A stretch of 64,000 bases of DNA from Bacillus sp. NTK071 (GCF_017303315.1 NZ_JAFKOI010000003.1:202832-266831), one strand, 5' to 3'. Positions 15,835 through 26,246 are shown, numbered from the stretch's first letter. A program made the numbers and translations. The notes: a model not told the origin generated them from the sequence alone.

Positions 15835-15944
15835 TCAAATTCCCCCTTTAAAATAGTGTTCTCTCTTTAGTAACCTGTTTTTTTACATAATTGAATTTAT
15901 TAAACAATTTTTATTTTTATTACAAAAACTTTATAGGAGCAAAC

Positions 15945-15974
15945 AAAAAATGCGGTAGATTAACTACCGCATTA
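15945..15974 (-). terminator. mqo terminator
   Basis: AATGCGGTAG (15949-15958) and CTACCGCATT (15964-15973) form a 10-bp stem followed, in the minus-strand transcript, by a T-run. It lies about 115 bases after the mqo stop codon. Confidence 0.8.
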
Positions 15975-16087
15975 TCTCAAAGTTATTGTTTTAAGAAGGC
16001 GTAAGATCAATGGCTCCCAAAATTAACTTCGGTATATTCTACTCATTAAATTGGAAAGCTTAATCCTGTTTCTACATCACGAATTTA

Positions 16088-17584
16088 TTAACTATAAACC
16101 GTCTCTTTTTGATGAAGTCCCAGTGTAAGGGCTGTTGAAGAATGAATTTCTTCGAAAAGCTCAGGGTGATTCCCTATTAAGACGCCATAGGATGGAATCA
16201 TTTCTTTAATTTTTGCTTCCCAATCTGATATGTGATTTGGGAAACACTTTTCTAATACTTCAAGCATAACGTGAACTGCTGTAGAAGCACCTGGAGAAGC
16301 GCCTAACAACGCAGCAACCGAGCCGTCAGAAGAGCTCACAACCTCAGTACCAAATTGCAAAGTTCCTTTGCCAGATTCCGTATCCTTAATAATTTGTACG
16401 CGCTGGCCTGCTACTACTGTATCCCAATCTTCAAGTTTAGCGGTTGGAATAAATTCACGCACTTCTTCCATACGTTTTTCATCCGATAACATAACCTGCT
16501 GGATCAGGTATTTTGTAAGACCCATTTCTTTTAGGCCAGCCGACATCATCGTTAACACATTATTCGGCTTTACTGTGTTAATCAAATCCATATTTGAACC
16601 AGTTTTTAAGAACTTTGGCGAAAAGCCTGCGAATGGGCCAAAGAGCAAGGTCTTTTCGTTGTTGATGTACCTCGTGTCAAGATGCGGAACAGACATTGGA
16701 GGAGCACCAACCTTTGCTTTGCCGTATACCTTTCCGTGATGCTGTTCGATTACCTCAGGATTTTTGCAAACCATAAAGAGCCCACTTACAGGGAATCCTC
16801 CGATTTGCTTCGCCTCTGGAATTCCAGTCTTTTGTAGTAGTGGAAGACTACCACCTCCACCTCCGATAAAGACGAAATCTGCAGTGTGGTACTCGAGTTT
16901 GTCGTTATTAATATCGTGTACCTTCACTTCCCATAAACCGTCTTTCATGCGCTTGATATCCTTTACGCTATGCTTGTAGTTAACCTCTACGTTTTCACTC
17001 TTCAAATGATCAAACATGAGGCGAGTTAGTGCACCGAAATTTACATCTGTACCAGAATCGATTTTTGTAGCTGCAATCGGTTCATCCGATGTTCGTCCCT
17101 CCATGATGAGGGGAATCCATTCTTTCAGTTTTTCAGGATCCTCCGAGAATTCCATCCCTTTAAATAGGGGGCTCTCTGACAACGCTTCCAAACGCTTTTT
17201 CAAAAACGCTACATTACTCTCTCCATGTACTAAACTCATATGAGGAAGAGGCATGATAAAATCCTGCGGATTACTAATTAAACCGTTTTTCACTAAATAG
17301 GACCAGAACTGCCTTGAAAGCTGAAACTGTTCATTAACCTTTACAGCTTTGCTAATGTCGATCGATCCATCAGCATTCTCAGACGTATAGTTTAGCTCAC
17401 ATAGCGCAGCGTGTCCCGTTCCAGCATTATTCCATTCATTCGAGCTTTCTTCCCCTGCAGAGTCTAGTTTCTCAAACACTTTAATTTCCCATTCAGGTGC
17501 TAATTGTTTAAGTAAAGATCCTAAAGTCGCACTCATAACTCCAGCACCGATTAAAATAATGTCTTTTTTTTGATTGTTGCCCAT
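16088..17584 (-). CDS. mqo: malate:quinone oxidoreductase
   Basis: A 498-residue FAD-dependent, membrane-associated enzyme that oxidises malate to oxaloacetate and passes electrons to quinone, an alternative to NAD-malate dehydrogenase. Diagnostic segments are [20 protein letters not shown] (FAD-binding), [44 protein letters not shown] and [20 protein letters not shown]. Length and motifs match the Mqo family throughout. It is monocistronic, with a terminator about 115 bases downstream; the 17585-17800 upstream gap shows nothing I can define. Confidence 0.97.
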   Translation of the reverse strand: MGNNQKKDIILIGAGVMSATLGSLLKQLAPEWEIKVFEKLDSAGEESSNEWNNAGTGHAALCELNYTSENADGSIDISKAVKVNEQFQLSRQFWSYLVKNGLISNPQDFIMPLPHMSLVHGESNVAFLKKRLEALSESPLFKGMEFSEDPEKLKEWIPLIMEGRTSDEPIAATKIDSGTDVNFGALTRLMFDHLKSENVEVNYKHSVKDIKRMKDGLWEVKVHDINNDKLEYHTADFVFIGGGGGSLPLLQKTGIPEAKQIGGFPVSGLFMVCKNPEVIEQHHGKVYGKAKVGAPPMSVPHLDTRYINNEKTLLFGPFAGFSPKFLKTGSNMDLINTVKPNNVLTMMSAGLKEMGLTKYLIQQVMLSDEKRMEEVREFIPTAKLEDWDTVVAGQRVQIIKDTESGKGTLQFGTEVVSSSDGSVAALLGASPGASTAVHVMLEVLEKCFPNHISDWEAKIKEMIPSYGVLIGNHPELFEEIHSSTALTLGLHQKETVYS

Positions 17585-17801
17585 GATACCATTCCTTATC
17601 TCATTTATTTGTAAAAAGAGTAGGCGCTTATGCTCAAGTTTCGCATAAAGCTGGCCTCACTTAGGAACATACCTTTTCTATCTCCATTATAACCTTATCA
17701 TAGTTCGTTATCATGTTTGAAAATGAAATTTCTTTAATAATTAGATAAGTTATTCCCTTTCTAATCACTCAAGGCACCTATAAGCTCTGATTCTGACTAA
17801 C

Positions 17802-17829
17802 AAAAAAGGACAGTACTGTTAGCAGTACC
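17802..17829 (-). terminator. terminator after the YiaA-like gene
   Basis: GTACTG-CTAA-CAGTAC followed by TCC and a T-run in the minus-strand transcript, just beyond the stop at 17841. Confidence 0.65.
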
Positions 17830-17840
17830 GCCCCCCATTA

Positions 17841-18311
17841 TTAATCCTTTTCTCTAGCCAATTGCGTATCTCGAATATTTTTCTGAATGGTAATGGCCGC
17901 AAATAGACTAAGAACAAATGACATACCATAAAATCCTTTTTCGCTTAAGATGATACTTCCAGCATTATAAAGTCCGATTGCCATCAGGGAAATGGCTGTA
18001 ATAACAGCAAACCAACTGAGCCCATAATAGATGCCCGAAACCGGGATATCCTCTTCCTTGTCCCTAACCGCTTTTTGCAGGGAGACCGCTGCATACAGTC
18101 CGAATACCAATACAGCAAAGTAATACCCCTTCTCATTCAGTTCCATTGCGGCATTGAAAAGGCCAATCAGATAAGCGAAAACACCTATTACCAAAGCTGC
18201 CCAACTTGCCCCTTTAAAAGCTGCAGTCGGTTCCCCTTCTTTTCTTTCCACCTTGATCTTTGGCTTCTTTTCATCCATATTCATTAACGGATTTTCATTC
18301 ATATCAGACAT
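17841..18311 (-). CDS. YiaA/YiaB-type four-helix membrane protein
   Basis: Two tandem copies of the yiaA/B two-helix module: ASWAALVIGVFAYLIGLFNA ... YYFAVLVFGLYAAVSLQKAV, then GLSWFAVITAISLMAIGLYN ... FYGMSFVLSLFAAITIQKNI. Each repeat ends in a conserved R-D pair (VRDKE, IRDTQ). The family is of unknown function and sits in the cell membrane. The start is set at the ATG at 18311 (MSDMNENP) because AAGGGGGA is 8 bases upstream; the longer reading begins inside the leader. It is 156 residues long and monocistronic. Confidence 0.85.
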   Translation of the reverse strand: MSDMNENPLMNMDEKKPKIKVERKEGEPTAAFKGASWAALVIGVFAYLIGLFNAAMELNEKGYYFAVLVFGLYAAVSLQKAVRDKEEDIPVSGIYYGLSWFAVITAISLMAIGLYNAGSIILSEKGFYGMSFVLSLFAAITIQKNIRDTQLAREKD

Positions 18312-18428
18312 TAGCCGATCCCCCTTACCGTCATTCAACATGTAGGTTCCTACACTGCCCTATTGAAACCATTATAGCAATTTATTACAGATTTTGTTTA
18401 TTATTATTGGATGAATATTTATTTACAT

Positions 18429-18454
18429 AACAATGGGGTTAACACCTCATTGTT
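18429..18454. other. strong hairpin between rlmH and the YiaA-like gene
   Basis: AACAATG-GGT, loop TAAC, ACC-CATTGTT forms a nearly perfect stem 69 bases after the rlmH stop. There is no T-run immediately after it, so it may mark the 3' end of the rlmH transcript by another route. Nothing else is seen in 18312-18522. Confidence 0.4.
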
Positions 18455-18522
18455 AATACGGCTAATTAGGATTACGATGAGCTGGTTAATTCTTCATCTG
18501 CTTTTTATTACAAAAACTACAG

Positions 18523-19002
18523 CTATTTATGATACGGTTCCCCTCGGTTAATTTTAAACGCCCTATAAATCTGTTCCACTAGAACAAGCCGCATTAATTG
18601 ATGAGGGAAAGTCATTTTTGAAAAAGAAAGTGTATCATTCGCTCTCTTAAGTACATCTTCACTTAGTCCAAGAGAGCCCCCAATAACAAATGCCACTTTA
18701 CTCTTTCCATAGGTAGCAAGCTGATCCAAATTGTGAGCAAGCTGTTCGGATGTTTTCATCTTTCCATCAATTGCGAGAGCGATCACATGTGCATCAGGAG
18801 AGATTTTACCTAGGATTCGATCTCCCTCAGCTTTTTTTACTTGAATCATTTCAGTTTCACTTAAATTCTCGGGTGCCTTTTCGTCAGCTACTTCAATAAC
18901 CTCTACCTTTGCAAAAGGGCCTAATCGCTTCGTATACTCAGCAATTCCTTGTTTTAAGTATTTCTCCTTCAGTTTTCCTACCGTTACAATACTTATATTC
19001 AT
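18523..19002 (-). CDS. rlmH: 23S rRNA pseudouridine-1915 N3-methyltransferase
   Basis: RlmH (YbeA/YydA, SPOUT superfamily) methylates N3 of pseudouridine 1915 in helix 69 of 23S rRNA on assembled ribosomes. The 159 residues begin [20 protein letters not shown] and contain the knotted SAM-binding segments VIALAIDGK and [15 protein letters not shown], ending [15 protein letters not shown], the family signature. It is the last gene of the extended wal locus, as in B. subtilis (yydA). The gap to the next gene upstream holds a DnaA-box cluster. Confidence 0.97.
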   Translation of the reverse strand: MNISIVTVGKLKEKYLKQGIAEYTKRLGPFAKVEVIEVADEKAPENLSETEMIQVKKAEGDRILGKISPDAHVIALAIDGKMKTSEQLAHNLDQLATYGKSKVAFVIGGSLGLSEDVLKRANDTLSFSKMTFPHQLMRLVLVEQIYRAFKINRGEPYHK

Positions 19003-19032
19003 TTATTTATCCCCACTTGTTCACTATTTCGT

Positions 19033-19097
19033 AAATCCACAGAAAATAAACAGGTTATCCACAGATTTTATCCACATATACACAATTTTCATCCACA
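19033..19097. promoter_or_regulatory. DnaA-box cluster upstream of rlmH
   Basis: Two perfect TTATCCACA boxes (19055-19063, 19068-19076) and near matches AAATCCACA (19033-19041) and TCATCCACA (19089-19097) lie in the same orientation within 65 bp; another, TTATCCACT, is at 19300-19308. B. subtilis is known to have an origin-distal DnaA-binding cluster next to yydA (rlmH), so this looks conserved. Confidence 0.75.
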
Positions 19098-19112
19098 TGT
19101 CGTGACCGAATA

Positions 19113-19277
19113 TTAGTTCGACACTATATATGTTGCAGGATTATTACAATACTCACAGGTTGTGGACAAATTGTCCTCATCCCCCTGTACCTTTTCTAGT
19201 ACTGGGAAATGACCTGTTTCATCGACTGCAACGTCTAGCGCTAGCTCAACATGATCTTCACAACAAACTAATTTCAT
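19113..19277 (-). CDS. CxxH/CxxC small zinc-binding-type protein (54 aa)
   Basis: The minus strand from ATG 19277 encodes a 54-residue protein: MKLVCCEDHVELALDVAVDE at the N-terminus and TTCEYCNNPATYIVSN at the C-terminus. The C-C-E-D-H cluster and C-x2-C pair match the CxxH/CxxC family (BA_5709-type) found at this locus in Bacillales. It probably binds a metal; its role is unknown. AAGGAGGG is 7 bases upstream of the ATG. It sits between htrA and rlmH. Confidence 0.85.
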   Translation of the reverse strand: MKLVCCEDHVELALDVAVDETGHFPVLEKVQGDEDNLSTTCEYCNNPATYIVSN

Positions 19278-19332
19278 ATGATCCCTCCTTGTTCAATTGT
19301 TATCCACTGTGCATAAGTTTTCACCAAAAGGA

Positions 19333-19362
19333 AACAGGAGAGTTCCCCCTCCTGTTGTTTTT
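19333..19362 (-). terminator. hairpin after htrA
   Basis: AACAGGAG (19333-19340) and CTCCTGTT (19349-19356) flank a short loop; TCCTTTT follows in the minus-strand transcript. A moderate terminator right after the htrA stop codon. Confidence 0.55.
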
Positions 19363-20570
19363 TAAGAGCTTTGCTGTTGCGCTAGTGTTAAATCTAACTC
19401 TTCTTTCGTTCCTTCACGATAAATGGTCAGTTTCACTTTATCCCCAATTTTTTTCTTTGTATAAAGAAACTTGCGAAGTTCTATCGAGTTTTTAATTTGC
19501 TTACCATCCATTGCAGTAATAACATCAAGTTCTTTCAAGCCAGCTTGGTCTGCAGAAGAAGTTGGGAAAACGCTCATCACAACAACGCCATAATCAATAT
19601 CCTTTGGAAGCTTAAGCGATTCACTCCAATGATAAGTTGGGATCTCAGATAATGATTTAGTGCCAATTCCAATCTCTGGTCTTCTTACTTCGCCATAGGA
19701 CTCTAGATCATTTATGATGGGAGCAGCCATATTAATTGGAATTGAGAAACCAATCCCTTCTACACTGGATTGCGCAATTTTCATTGAGTTAATACCGATT
19801 AATTGTCCTGATATATTAATCAGTGCTCCACCGCTATTTCCTGGATTAATTGATGCATCTGTCTGGATTACGTCAGCATTCCAATCAATCGTTCCATTTT
19901 GATCAGTATCAACCGGAAAAGATCGCTCAGGATTACTGATAATTCCCTGAGTGACTGTTCCTTCAAGGAAACCAAGTGGATTCCCGATTGCAATCGCAGG
20001 TTCACCAGGCTTCAACGTATCCGAATCACCAAACTCTGCAACCGTTGTAACGGACTCTGAGGGGATTTTAAGTACGGCAAGGTCCATAAGAGGGTCAGTG
20101 CCTACAAGCTCCGCAGGCACGCGTTTCTCGGCGTTTAAACTAATCTCAATCTGTCCTGCACCTTCAACAACGTGATTATTTGTAACAACGAATGCTTGCT
20201 TACCTTCTTTTTTATAAATTACACCTGATCCTGCGCCTGCCTCACCATAGTCTTCAGCCCAAAAATCCGTCTTTTGTAAGTTAATAACGCCAACAACAGC
20301 TTTACCTACATTTTCAACAGCAGATGTAATATCATTTGTCACATCAATTCGAAGGTCTTTCGTCTCTGCACCCTGGTTACCTACTCCGCTCTCTTCCTCC
20401 GGTTCAGGAGCAACTTCAGGAACAACACCAAAGTCAGATAGAGCTGGAACCGTGAAAAGAATTAACAATGCGCCAAGAACAGCTCCCAGAAGTCCAGCTA
20501 AAAACGCACCACCACGGTTACCTTTCTGCTTCTTTGGTTGATTATAATCGTCGCCATCATAATAGCCCAA
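19362..20570 (-). CDS. htrC: membrane-anchored HtrA/DegP-type serine protease
   Basis: A trypsin-like protease with one N-terminal membrane helix (GAFLAGLLGAVLGALLILFT) and a C-terminal PDZ domain. The catalytic triad is His133 (VVTNNHVVEGA), Asp163 (DPLMDLAVLK) and Ser246 (NPGNSGGAL), numbered from the chosen start. It degrades or refolds damaged extracytoplasmic proteins. The start is put at the TTG at 20570 (GYYDGDD follows, as in B. subtilis HtrC/YycK) with AAAGGTG 6 bases upstream. It follows walJ by 90 bases, consistent with the wal locus order. The paralogue name is inferred from position. Confidence 0.9.
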   Translation of the reverse strand: MGYYDGDDYNQPKKQKGNRGGAFLAGLLGAVLGALLILFTVPALSDFGVVPEVAPEPEEESGVGNQGAETKDLRIDVTNDITSAVENVGKAVVGVINLQKTDFWAEDYGEAGAGSGVIYKKEGKQAFVVTNNHVVEGAGQIEISLNAEKRVPAELVGTDPLMDLAVLKIPSESVTTVAEFGDSDTLKPGEPAIAIGNPLGFLEGTVTQGIISNPERSFPVDTDQNGTIDWNADVIQTDASINPGNSGGALINISGQLIGINSMKIAQSSVEGIGFSIPINMAAPIINDLESYGEVRRPEIGIGTKSLSEIPTYHWSESLKLPKDIDYGVVVMSVFPTSSADQAGLKELDVITAMDGKQIKNSIELRKFLYTKKKIGDKVKLTIYREGTKEELDLTLAQQQSS

Positions 20571-20660
20571 TTTCTTCACCTTTCCTTTCAAAAAAAAGGA
20601 GACCTGTGCGACAGCTGATAACTGCTTGAAAAAATAGATACAAAAGTCTAACGCTAGTAG

Positions 20661-21455
20661 CTATAACGTTGTGACGAGTGTTGGATTCATAGGATCAGTA
20701 TCGTATAAATCGATTTTATCTCCAACCAAAAACCCACTTTGTTCAAGCGTTTGCTGAACAGACAGTCTTGCCAGGTCTTTCATGTTATTATCTTTACTTA
20801 AATGGGCTAAATAAATACGCTTCGTTTGATCGCCTATAACATCTGCTAACGCAGCTCCAGCATCTTCATTTGATACATGACCCATATCTCCAAGGATTCT
20901 TCGTTTCACATTCCATGGATAACGCCCCATCATAAGCATATTAATATCGTGATTAGACTCAAAAACCATCATATCAGAGTCACGAATTGTACCTTTAATT
21001 CGGTCACTAACGTAACCTAGGTCCGTTGCGATGCTTAGCTTTTTTCCTTCGTGATGGAACACATAGAACATTGGCTCGGCAGCATCATGGGATACACCAA
21101 AAGACTCAACATCAAGATCTTCGAAGGTTTTAACGGTTTCCATATCGAAATGAAACTTCTGATCAACAGGGATTTCACCAATAAGACCACTCATTGCATC
21201 CCAAGTCTTTGCATTTGCATAAATAGGCAGCTTATAACGCCTAGCAAATATCCCTAGACCTTTAATATGATCACTATGTTCATGAGTCACAAGCAACCCA
21301 TCTAGATCTTTAGGATCAAGATGGGCTTTTGCAAACAATTCTTCTAATTTCTTGCCACTTAAGCCCGCATCAACAAGAAGCTTATGCTTCTCTGTACCGA
21401 CGTAAATGGCATTACCAGTGCTCCCGCTTGCAAGCACACTAAATTCAAGAGACAT
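20661..21455 (-). CDS. walJ: metallo-beta-lactamase fold nuclease WalJ/YycJ
   Basis: A 264-residue beta-lactamase-fold hydrolase with the metal-binding motif [13 protein letters not shown] (HxHxDH), further ligands in VSHDAAEPM and IATDLGYVS, and [10 protein letters not shown] near the end. YycJ/WalJ acts on DNA (5'-exonuclease type, linked to mismatch repair and cell-wall/division coordination). It lies downstream of walI with a 17-base gap in the same operon. Length and motif order are those of the family. Confidence 0.94.
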   Translation of the reverse strand: MSLEFSVLASGSTGNAIYVGTEKHKLLVDAGLSGKKLEELFAKAHLDPKDLDGLLVTHEHSDHIKGLGIFARRYKLPIYANAKTWDAMSGLIGEIPVDQKFHFDMETVKTFEDLDVESFGVSHDAAEPMFYVFHHEGKKLSIATDLGYVSDRIKGTIRDSDMMVFESNHDINMLMMGRYPWNVKRRILGDMGHVSNEDAGAALADVIGDQTKRIYLAHLSKDNNMKDLARLSVQQTLEQSGFLVGDKIDLYDTDPMNPTLVTTL

Positions 21456-21472
21456 ATAACATTCCTCTCCTA

Positions 21473-22372
21473 CTAATCTCCTGTGGAAGATTGAGGTGTT
21501 GAAGGTTCCGTTTCAACTTTTTTACGATCAATTTCTTCCTCTTTACCCTTATCACTGTCAGCATTTTCTTCCGAGTCACTAAATACAGTTTTTTCAATTG
21601 CATTAACATAATAATACCGCTCAGGTTTATCATTCTTTTTATTTTCCACTACCACTCGCCAAGTTGGAACAAACACGAACGTATCCCGCTCATCTTCACT
21701 TGTCACTGTATAGTAGCCAATTGATACATCTTTGACCTCATCATAAGCTCCAATATCTTGTTGGCTAACTAATAAACCAATCGTTTCAGAAATTGGATCA
21801 ATCTTACGTTCTTTCACGATTTTTTTCAGATTTAAATACGTCTGAGTGTAAGAAACGACTTTATCATCTTCTAACGTCACGATAACCATTCCAGAATCTT
21901 GACTGTAGAGAGGTTTATCTTCATATGTTTCAACAAAGTAAACAATATTAGGATTGTTGGAATCTCTCCTAAAGTACTGATACTTTCCGCCTTCATAAAC
22001 ATACGTTTCTAAGAAAAAGGAATATGCTGAAGCTGCATCAGGATCACTAATGGGATATGGTTTTTTAAGTGTCGATATGAGCTTTCGACCATTTAGCGTA
22101 ATATCTTGACTTGTATTTTCTTCGAGTGTTTTCTCTTCTTTTTCTGTAAAGGGATGAACATTTCCACTAATAAAAGCCATTTTCTTAGCCTGAAGAGAAG
22201 GATCATTATCATACGTTACATTTAAGTCTTTGAGCTGATCTTCGAGAGTAATCTGGTTCTGATACTCAAGACTACTCATTTCCGTTTTCTTTTTATATAA
22301 GTCACCTGCAAGAAAAATATTAAACACAAGGAAGGTTAGAATTAGTATCGTTTTTGTTCTATTCCAGTCCAA
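21473..22372 (-). CDS. walI: two-component regulatory protein WalI (YycI)
   Basis: A single-pass membrane protein of 299 residues: short cytoplasmic N-terminus, helix [17 protein letters not shown], then a large extracytoplasmic YycI domain. WalI forms a complex with WalH and WalK and dampens WalK kinase activity. The C-terminal tail is charged and low-complexity ([17 protein letters not shown]). It overlaps walH by 14 bases, showing translational coupling. Confidence 0.93.
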   Translation of the reverse strand: MDWNRTKTILILTFLVFNIFLAGDLYKKKTEMSSLEYQNQITLEDQLKDLNVTYDNDPSLQAKKMAFISGNVHPFTEKEEKTLEENTSQDITLNGRKLISTLKKPYPISDPDAASAYSFFLETYVYEGGKYQYFRRDSNNPNIVYFVETYEDKPLYSQDSGMVIVTLEDDKVVSYTQTYLNLKKIVKERKIDPISETIGLLVSQQDIGAYDEVKDVSIGYYTVTSEDERDTFVFVPTWRVVVENKKNDKPERYYYVNAIEKTVFSDSEENADSDKGKEEEIDRKKVETEPSTPQSSTGD

Positions 22373-23732
22373 ATGCTACCCCTCCTTGTTCATTGCTTAG
22401 TGATTGAATAGGGGTCCACGTTTGGTTTAACTTAATGTACCATTGTGGAACGAGAGTGAATTTTTGGGATTGATTTAGAGAACGATCAATTGTAAAACCA
22501 ATTGTGATGTTTGTCATTTCACTTTGCTTGAAACTCCCCTCACTCAAGAGAGATAGCACCTCATCATAACCTGGTAACGCACGCTCATCTATTGGATTTG
22601 TGTATTGAATATTCTTTAGCATTCGCTTATACGTACTTACTTCATTGTTCTTAACAATCACATTAATTTCATCCAAGTCTTCTGAAGAAGAACTGAAAAC
22701 AGGGTACCCTTCTGTATTTAAGCGAAACGTCATTTGATCTGTTTTAGTTTTAGAGGAAGTCCATTCACTGAGTAAATAATTCTCTTCACTAAAATCATTA
22801 ATACGAAAACCGAAGTGCTTATTAATAAATCCATAAGCATTTAAAATCGGCGCTTCGTTATCGACATTTGTCGTAGACGGTGGATTTTCGAACGTCATGT
22901 ACTTGTTTTCTAAAAATGTTAAAGTACGACTTCCATCTGTATGAACGGTTTTAATATTAAACGAGCTTTTTTCAACACGATCTTGCTCTGGAAAGAAAGC
23001 TTCTTTAAAATTCTGTTCATTCGCTAGTTCGTCTGTGCTTACCTCATAGGTCTGTATCACTGGTTTCTGAATAGGGATGTAGAAAATAGGCAAACCATCT
23101 TTAACTTGAAAAGCCTTTGCTCTTATGACTTGCTCTTCAGTTGACGCATTCTTTATATCAGAAAAAGAAAAGTTTTCTTCGTACCACTTCTCTAATCCAT
23201 TAGATACTTCAACTGCTGCACGCATACCTAGCTCGTTTGACGTATTCAAGAATATAATCTCATTGTTTTTCCCTGTAGCGACTGAAGGGATAATAATCCG
23301 ATCAAACTTTTCAAGTGGAATATCATCTTTTGGAACACTAATTAGCTTCTTCAAGACATTATTCGATAATAGAGTTGGAAATATAAGCTCAACATTATTA
23401 TCCATTTCACGTACACTCTCAAGATTGTTTTCCATCGTTAAGGATTTGATCTTCGTTCCAGAAATAAAAGTTGTGTAGAACGGGGTAATCGTATCCGAAT
23501 TGAAAGAAGTAAAATGTTGATTGTTCTTATGATAAACGATTTGGTTCGGCTTAACGACTTGATTAATGTCAACGTCTTCCACACCTACAGGACTTGCTTC
23601 TTTTGGATCGGTTTCTTTCTGATAGTCTGGTTCAAAGGTCCAAATTTGCCATGTTAGGAACAAACTCGTAACCACCAGAATATTTAACAAAACAGCTTTA
23701 AAATTCTCTATACGCTTCTTTGTAATTCTCAT
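22359..23732 (-). CDS. walH: two-component regulatory protein WalH (YycH)
   Basis: A 457-residue membrane-anchored protein with one N-terminal helix (AVLLNILVVTSLFLTWQIW) and a long extracellular YycH region. Together with WalI it negatively regulates the WalK sensor kinase. The gene overlaps walK by 4 bases (ATGA) and walI by 14, typical of the wal operon. No odd features. Confidence 0.93.
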   Translation of the reverse strand: MRITKKRIENFKAVLLNILVVTSLFLTWQIWTFEPDYQKETDPKEASPVGVEDVDINQVVKPNQIVYHKNNQHFTSFNSDTITPFYTTFISGTKIKSLTMENNLESVREMDNNVELIFPTLLSNNVLKKLISVPKDDIPLEKFDRIIIPSVATGKNNEIIFLNTSNELGMRAAVEVSNGLEKWYEENFSFSDIKNASTEEQVIRAKAFQVKDGLPIFYIPIQKPVIQTYEVSTDELANEQNFKEAFFPEQDRVEKSSFNIKTVHTDGSRTLTFLENKYMTFENPPSTTNVDNEAPILNAYGFINKHFGFRINDFSEENYLLSEWTSSKTKTDQMTFRLNTEGYPVFSSSSEDLDEINVIVKNNEVSTYKRMLKNIQYTNPIDERALPGYDEVLSLLSEGSFKQSEMTNITIGFTIDRSLNQSQKFTLVPQWYIKLNQTWTPIQSLSNEQGGVAFGLE

Positions 23733-25531
23733 TTGTCCCCGACCTCCCTTATGCGTTTATAAGGGAGCGTAAAGTAGATCGTCGTACCTTGTCCCCATTT
23801 ACTCTCTGCCCATATATCACCGTGGTGAGCGTGAATCATCTCTTTAGCGATGGCTAGGCCTAGCCCCGTACCTCCGAGCTCTCTCGAACGGGCTTTATCC
23901 ACGCGATAGAATCGGTCAAATATTTTTGAAAGGTTGTTTTTAGGAATTCCCACACCCTGATCACTAATGCTAATCCTAATCTTCTTCCCGATCGTCCAAC
24001 ATCGGGCCGTGATTGTTCCACCTTCTGGAGAATACTTTATTGCATTAGAAATAATGTTATCAAGCACCTGTGTCATCTTGTCTTGATCTACTTTTGTATA
24101 GATCGCAACACGCGGTAGCTGTCTAACGATTTCAATGTTTTCGCGTTTAGACATTTCAAAACGGTCAAGGATGTGATCAAACATCTCTACAAAATCAACC
24201 TCAGTAAACTGTAATCGATATTCTTTCTTGTCCATTTTCGATAGCTGAAGTAAGTCATTCACCAATCGAATCATTCGCTCCGTCTCATTTTGGGCAACAC
24301 CAAGAAAACGAGGAGCAATCTCAGCGTCTTGTAGTGCTCCCTCTTGAAGAGCCTCAAGATAGCTTCTCATCGTCGTAAGAGGTGTACGTAGCTCATGCGA
24401 TACATTCACAACGAATTCACGACGCTCTTGTTCAAGCTGCTCCTGCTCAGTAATATCATGTAGCACAGCTATTAAACCATTAATAGGCCCGTCCTCTTTA
24501 TGAATGATCGAAAAGTTAACACGCATAATAAATGTTTGATGGTCATTGCTTAAATCTAGAATCATAGAGTCAGGTCCATTATAAACATCATCCCACGTCT
24601 TATCTTCTGAAAACTGTAGAATTTGATTTAAAGAAGTACCGAGAACCGTTTCACGTGAAACGCTCATCATTTCTTCAGCACGATCGTTCATTAGTATAAT
24701 CATACCTTCTCGATCCGTTGCTATAACACCATCGGTCATATAAGCAAGTACAGAAGTTAGCTTCCGGCGCTCACCTTCTGTAATAGAATTAGCTTCCTGT
24801 AGCCTTCTCGTCAAATCATTAAAAGCAAGGGCGAGCTGACCTATTTCATCCTCACCGTATACTTTAACTTTACGTGTGAAGTCTCCACGCGCCATAACAA
24901 GCGCCTGTTTCCTCATATCTGATATTGGACGTGTAATCGTACGAGAAATGATTATACCAAGCAAACCAGTTAGTACTAGTGCAATAAGAGCAGATTGCGC
25001 TAAAAGATTGTTCACTTGATCAGCCTGTTCGAATACCTGCTTCATGTCGGCTTGAATGTATACAGCACCTACAATCGAATTTGTTTCCCCTTTAATTGGG
25101 AGACTATAGGCAAAAAAGCGATCTCCGTCTTTATCAATGAAAATATTATTTTCTGATACTCCGTTAAGAGCACTATTAACAAAAGTATTTGTAGAACGTG
25201 ACCCCTCAACGCCTTCATCATTAAGAGTTCCAACAATTTGTCCCAAAGAATTAACGACATGAATTTGACGAATTTCATCTTGTCTAAAATTCTCAATTAA
25301 ATCATTGATTGTATTTTCTTCTTCATCACTTTTACTATTCACTTGACCAGAGGCACTATCAGCAAGTAGCTCAGCTCGATCCATTACTGATGAGATATAA
25401 TTAGTCTGAAACTGTTCTTCTAGCTTCTCATTAAAGTAAACAGAGATAAACTGAATAGCAATAAGGATGAGCAATACGTATATTATGGCAAATTTAAAAT
25501 GAATGGACTTGAAAAAACCAACCTTACCCAT
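23729..25531 (-). CDS. walK: essential cell-wall sensor histidine kinase WalK
   Basis: A 600-residue kinase: TM1 (~13-31), extracellular sensor domain (~32-180), TM2 (~181-197), HAMP (~198-250), PAS (~256-365), HisKA with phospho-acceptor His379 (VVNVSHELRTPLT) and HATPase with DNIISNAIKYS, DQGVGIP (524-530) and GGTGLGLA (553-560). It phosphorylates WalR to control autolysins and wall metabolism during growth. A parS-like palindrome is embedded in codons for residues 290-295. It lies 7 bases downstream of walR. Confidence 0.97.
   Translation of the reverse strand: MGKVGFFKSIHFKFAIIYVLLILIAIQFISVYFNEKLEEQFQTNYISSVMDRAELLADSASGQVNSKSDEEENTINDLIENFRQDEIRQIHVVNSLGQIVGTLNDEGVEGSRSTNTFVNSALNGVSENNIFIDKDGDRFFAYSLPIKGETNSIVGAVYIQADMKQVFEQADQVNNLLAQSALIALVLTGLLGIIISRTITRPISDMRKQALVMARGDFTRKVKVYGEDEIGQLALAFNDLTRRLQEANSITEGERRKLTSVLAYMTDGVIATDREGMIILMNDRAEEMMSVSRETVLGTSLNQILQFSEDKTWDDVYNGPDSMILDLSNDHQTFIMRVNFSIIHKEDGPINGLIAVLHDITEQEQLEQERREFVVNVSHELRTPLTTMRSYLEALQEGALQDAEIAPRFLGVAQNETERMIRLVNDLLQLSKMDKKEYRLQFTEVDFVEMFDHILDRFEMSKRENIEIVRQLPRVAIYTKVDQDKMTQVLDNIISNAIKYSPEGGTITARCWTIGKKIRISISDQGVGIPKNNLSKIFDRFYRVDKARSRELGGTGLGLAIAKEMIHAHHGDIWAESKWGQGTTIYFTLPYKRIREVGDK
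24647..24662. promoter_or_regulatory. parS-type site inside walK
   Basis: CGTTTCACGTGAAACG is a perfect 16-bp palindrome matching the Spo0J site core GTTTCACGTGAAAC; only the two outermost bases differ from the TGTTNCACGTGAAACA consensus. It lies within the coding sequence, as parS sites usually do in Bacillus. Confidence 0.8.
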
Positions 25532-25538
25532 TTAAGTT

Positions 25539-26246
25539 TTATTGCTCCTGTTCCGGTTCACGCATGTAATACCCTACACCACGTCTTGTAATAATCCACG
25601 TCGGATGGCTCGGATTGTCCTCAACCTTTTCGCGCAGTCTACGAACCGTCACATCTACCGTTCTCACGTCACCAAAGTAATCATAGCCCCATACCGTTTG
25701 AAGAAGGTGTTCTCGTGTCATAACTTGACCTATATGCTTTGATAAGTAATGGAGCAATTCAAACTCTCTATGAGTAAGCTCAATCGATTCCTCTCGTTTC
25801 GTTACGAGATATGCATCAGGATGAATCGTTAGTGCCCCTACTTTAATTAATGAATTTGTTGAAGATTCCTTCTCAGGCTCTTGTTGGCGACGTCTTAAAT
25901 TTGCTTTAACACGTGCAATAAGTTCGCGCGTGCTAAACGGTTTAGTTACATAGTCATCTGCCCCAAGCTCAAGCCCAAGTACTTTGTCAATCTCCGAATC
26001 CTTGGCCGTTAGCATAATAATTGGCATCTCATATTTCTTGCGGACTTCTCTACAAACCTCCATACCATCCCGCTGAGGTAGCATAATATCAAGAAGAATC
26101 ATATCAGGATTCTCTTCCTCCACCTTCGCAATCGCTTCATCGCCATCGTAAGCACAAACAACCGTAAAGCCTTCCTTCTCAAGGTTAAATTGCAGAATAT
26201 CCGCAATTGGTTTTTCATCATCTACAACAAGAATTTTCTTGTCCAT
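25539..26246 (-). CDS. walR: essential response regulator WalR
   Basis: An OmpR/PhoB-family regulator of 235 residues. The receiver domain (1-120) has the acidic pocket D9-D10, phospho-acceptor Asp53 (LLDIMLP) and Lys in [10 protein letters not shown]; the C-terminal winged helix (~130-230) ends [20 protein letters not shown]. It regulates peptidoglycan hydrolase genes. First gene of walRKHIJ; GAAGGAG precedes the ATG. Confidence 0.98.
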   Translation of the reverse strand: MDKKILVVDDEKPIADILQFNLEKEGFTVVCAYDGDEAIAKVEEENPDMILLDIMLPQRDGMEVCREVRKKYEMPIIMLTAKDSEIDKVLGLELGADDYVTKPFSTRELIARVKANLRRRQQEPEKESSTNSLIKVGALTIHPDAYLVTKREESIELTHREFELLHYLSKHIGQVMTREHLLQTVWGYDYFGDVRTVDVTVRRLREKVEDNPSHPTWIITRRGVGYYMREPEQEQ

